NCBI GenBank assembly: GCA_963854835.1
Contig: OY978530.1
Span: 5,138,501-5,202,500, forward strand
Length of the DNA stretch: 64,000 nt
Direction of reading: 5' to 3'
Origin: Megamerina dolium
Taxonomy: Eukaryota; Arthropoda; Insecta; Diptera; Megamerinidae
Shown here piece by piece: positions 63,604 through 64,000 of the stretch. Below the pieces are notes generated by a model. It was given only the letters and a program-made list of their open reading frames with translations. It was not told the origin of the DNA and searched no databases. The position numbers were made by a program, and so were the translations under genes. Position 1 is the stretch's first letter; each line of letters starts with the position of its first letter.

Positions 63604-64000
63604 TTACATACTTATGTGGCCATAACAACCGAATATCGATTTAGGCCGAAAATAACATGCTTCGCCAGCTATCTCTGTTCTTCGCTAGCTGGCGCCAGTT
63701 AGAAATTCCAAGCGCCGTCAGGTTCTCCAGTACTTGGTCTTTCCACCTGAGGTTTGGTCTTCCTCTTCTGCGTCGTCCTCCAGCGGGTTCCGAATATAAC
63801 ACCTTCTTAGCTGGAGCGTGTTCTTCCATTCGCTCAACATGACCTAGCCAGCGCAGCCGCTGGATTTTGATGCGCTTTACTATGTCAATATCGGCATACA
63901 GCTCGTACAGCTCATGGTTGTACCTTATTCGGTACTCGCCACCAACGCAAATAGGTCCAAAGATCTTGCGTAGGACTTTTCTCTCGAAAACCCCAAGAAT
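63604..64000 (-). mobile_element. RTE-A copy 3, 3' end, continues past the window
   Basis: Minus strand: tail with AAGTATGTAAGTAA (63604-63617), GTTATGGCCACATAAGTATG, then the C-terminal RT coding sequence. The ORF end (63641-63829 and on) reads RLRWLGHVERMEEH, KDQVLENLTALGISNWRQL and RSMLFSA, so it keeps the normal C-terminus lost in copy 2. The 5' part lies beyond 64000. Confidence 0.9.

Overview
The window looks like repeat-dense, probably pericentromeric or intronic DNA from a dipteran insect. The evidence is the mix of mobile elements (jockey, LOA/I-like, CR1-like and RTE non-LTR elements; copia, Ty3/gypsy and Bel/Pao LTR elements; mariner, Harbinger and Kolobok/Mutator-like DNA transposons; a tRNA-derived SINE), the AT-rich spacers, and two small exons of an insect ionotropic glutamate receptor. 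A higher fly such as a tephritid would fit, but this is inference. No bacterial operon, rRNA gene, functional tRNA gene or CRISPR array is present.

Layout. 1-8.9 kb: a truncated jockey copy (-), a nearly complete LOA-like element (+, here LOA-1), and the pol tail of a gypsy element with a probable LTR. 8.9-12.3 kb: a decayed LOA-like element (LOA-2). 13.6-14.0 kb: two receptor exons on the minus strand, the only convincing host coding sequence. 14.5-19.2 kb: gypsy gag and a third LOA-like element (LOA-3) carrying a perfect 174-bp tandem duplication. 19.5-23.1 kb: a CR1-like element. 23.1-28.3 kb: SINEs, AT microsatellites, an RTE copy, a second gypsy gag split by a SINE, and a ~330-bp dispersed repeat (R2). 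28.3-32.3 kb: a copia-type element (-) inserted in R2. 33.0-36.1 kb: gypsy RT debris, then a jockey remnant containing a Kolobok-like transposon bounded by TTAA. 36-39 kb: SINEs, microsatellites, a Harbinger fragment and R2. 39-48 kb: mariner, jockey and LOA-like debris, including a scrambled LOA-like element (-). 48-54 kb: an old RTE remnant (-) split by an apparently intact full-length jockey element. 54-56 kb: an ORF1 fragment and a head-to-head repeat array centred on a perfect 63-bp palindrome. 56.7-64 kb: more SINEs (two with clear 13-14 bp target duplications), a MITE, an RTE copy inserted in a SINE, Bel/Pao debris, and a third RTE copy running off the end.

How the parts relate: nesting gives a relative age order. 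The 49-53.6 kb jockey is younger than the RTE-B it interrupts. The RTE-A at 59.8 kb is younger than the SINE it splits. The copia element is younger than R2, and the Kolobok-like element is younger than the jockey remnant around it. The intact jockey and RTE-A are the likeliest recently active families; the SINE probably relied on a LINE in trans. Boundaries without a target duplication are approximate.
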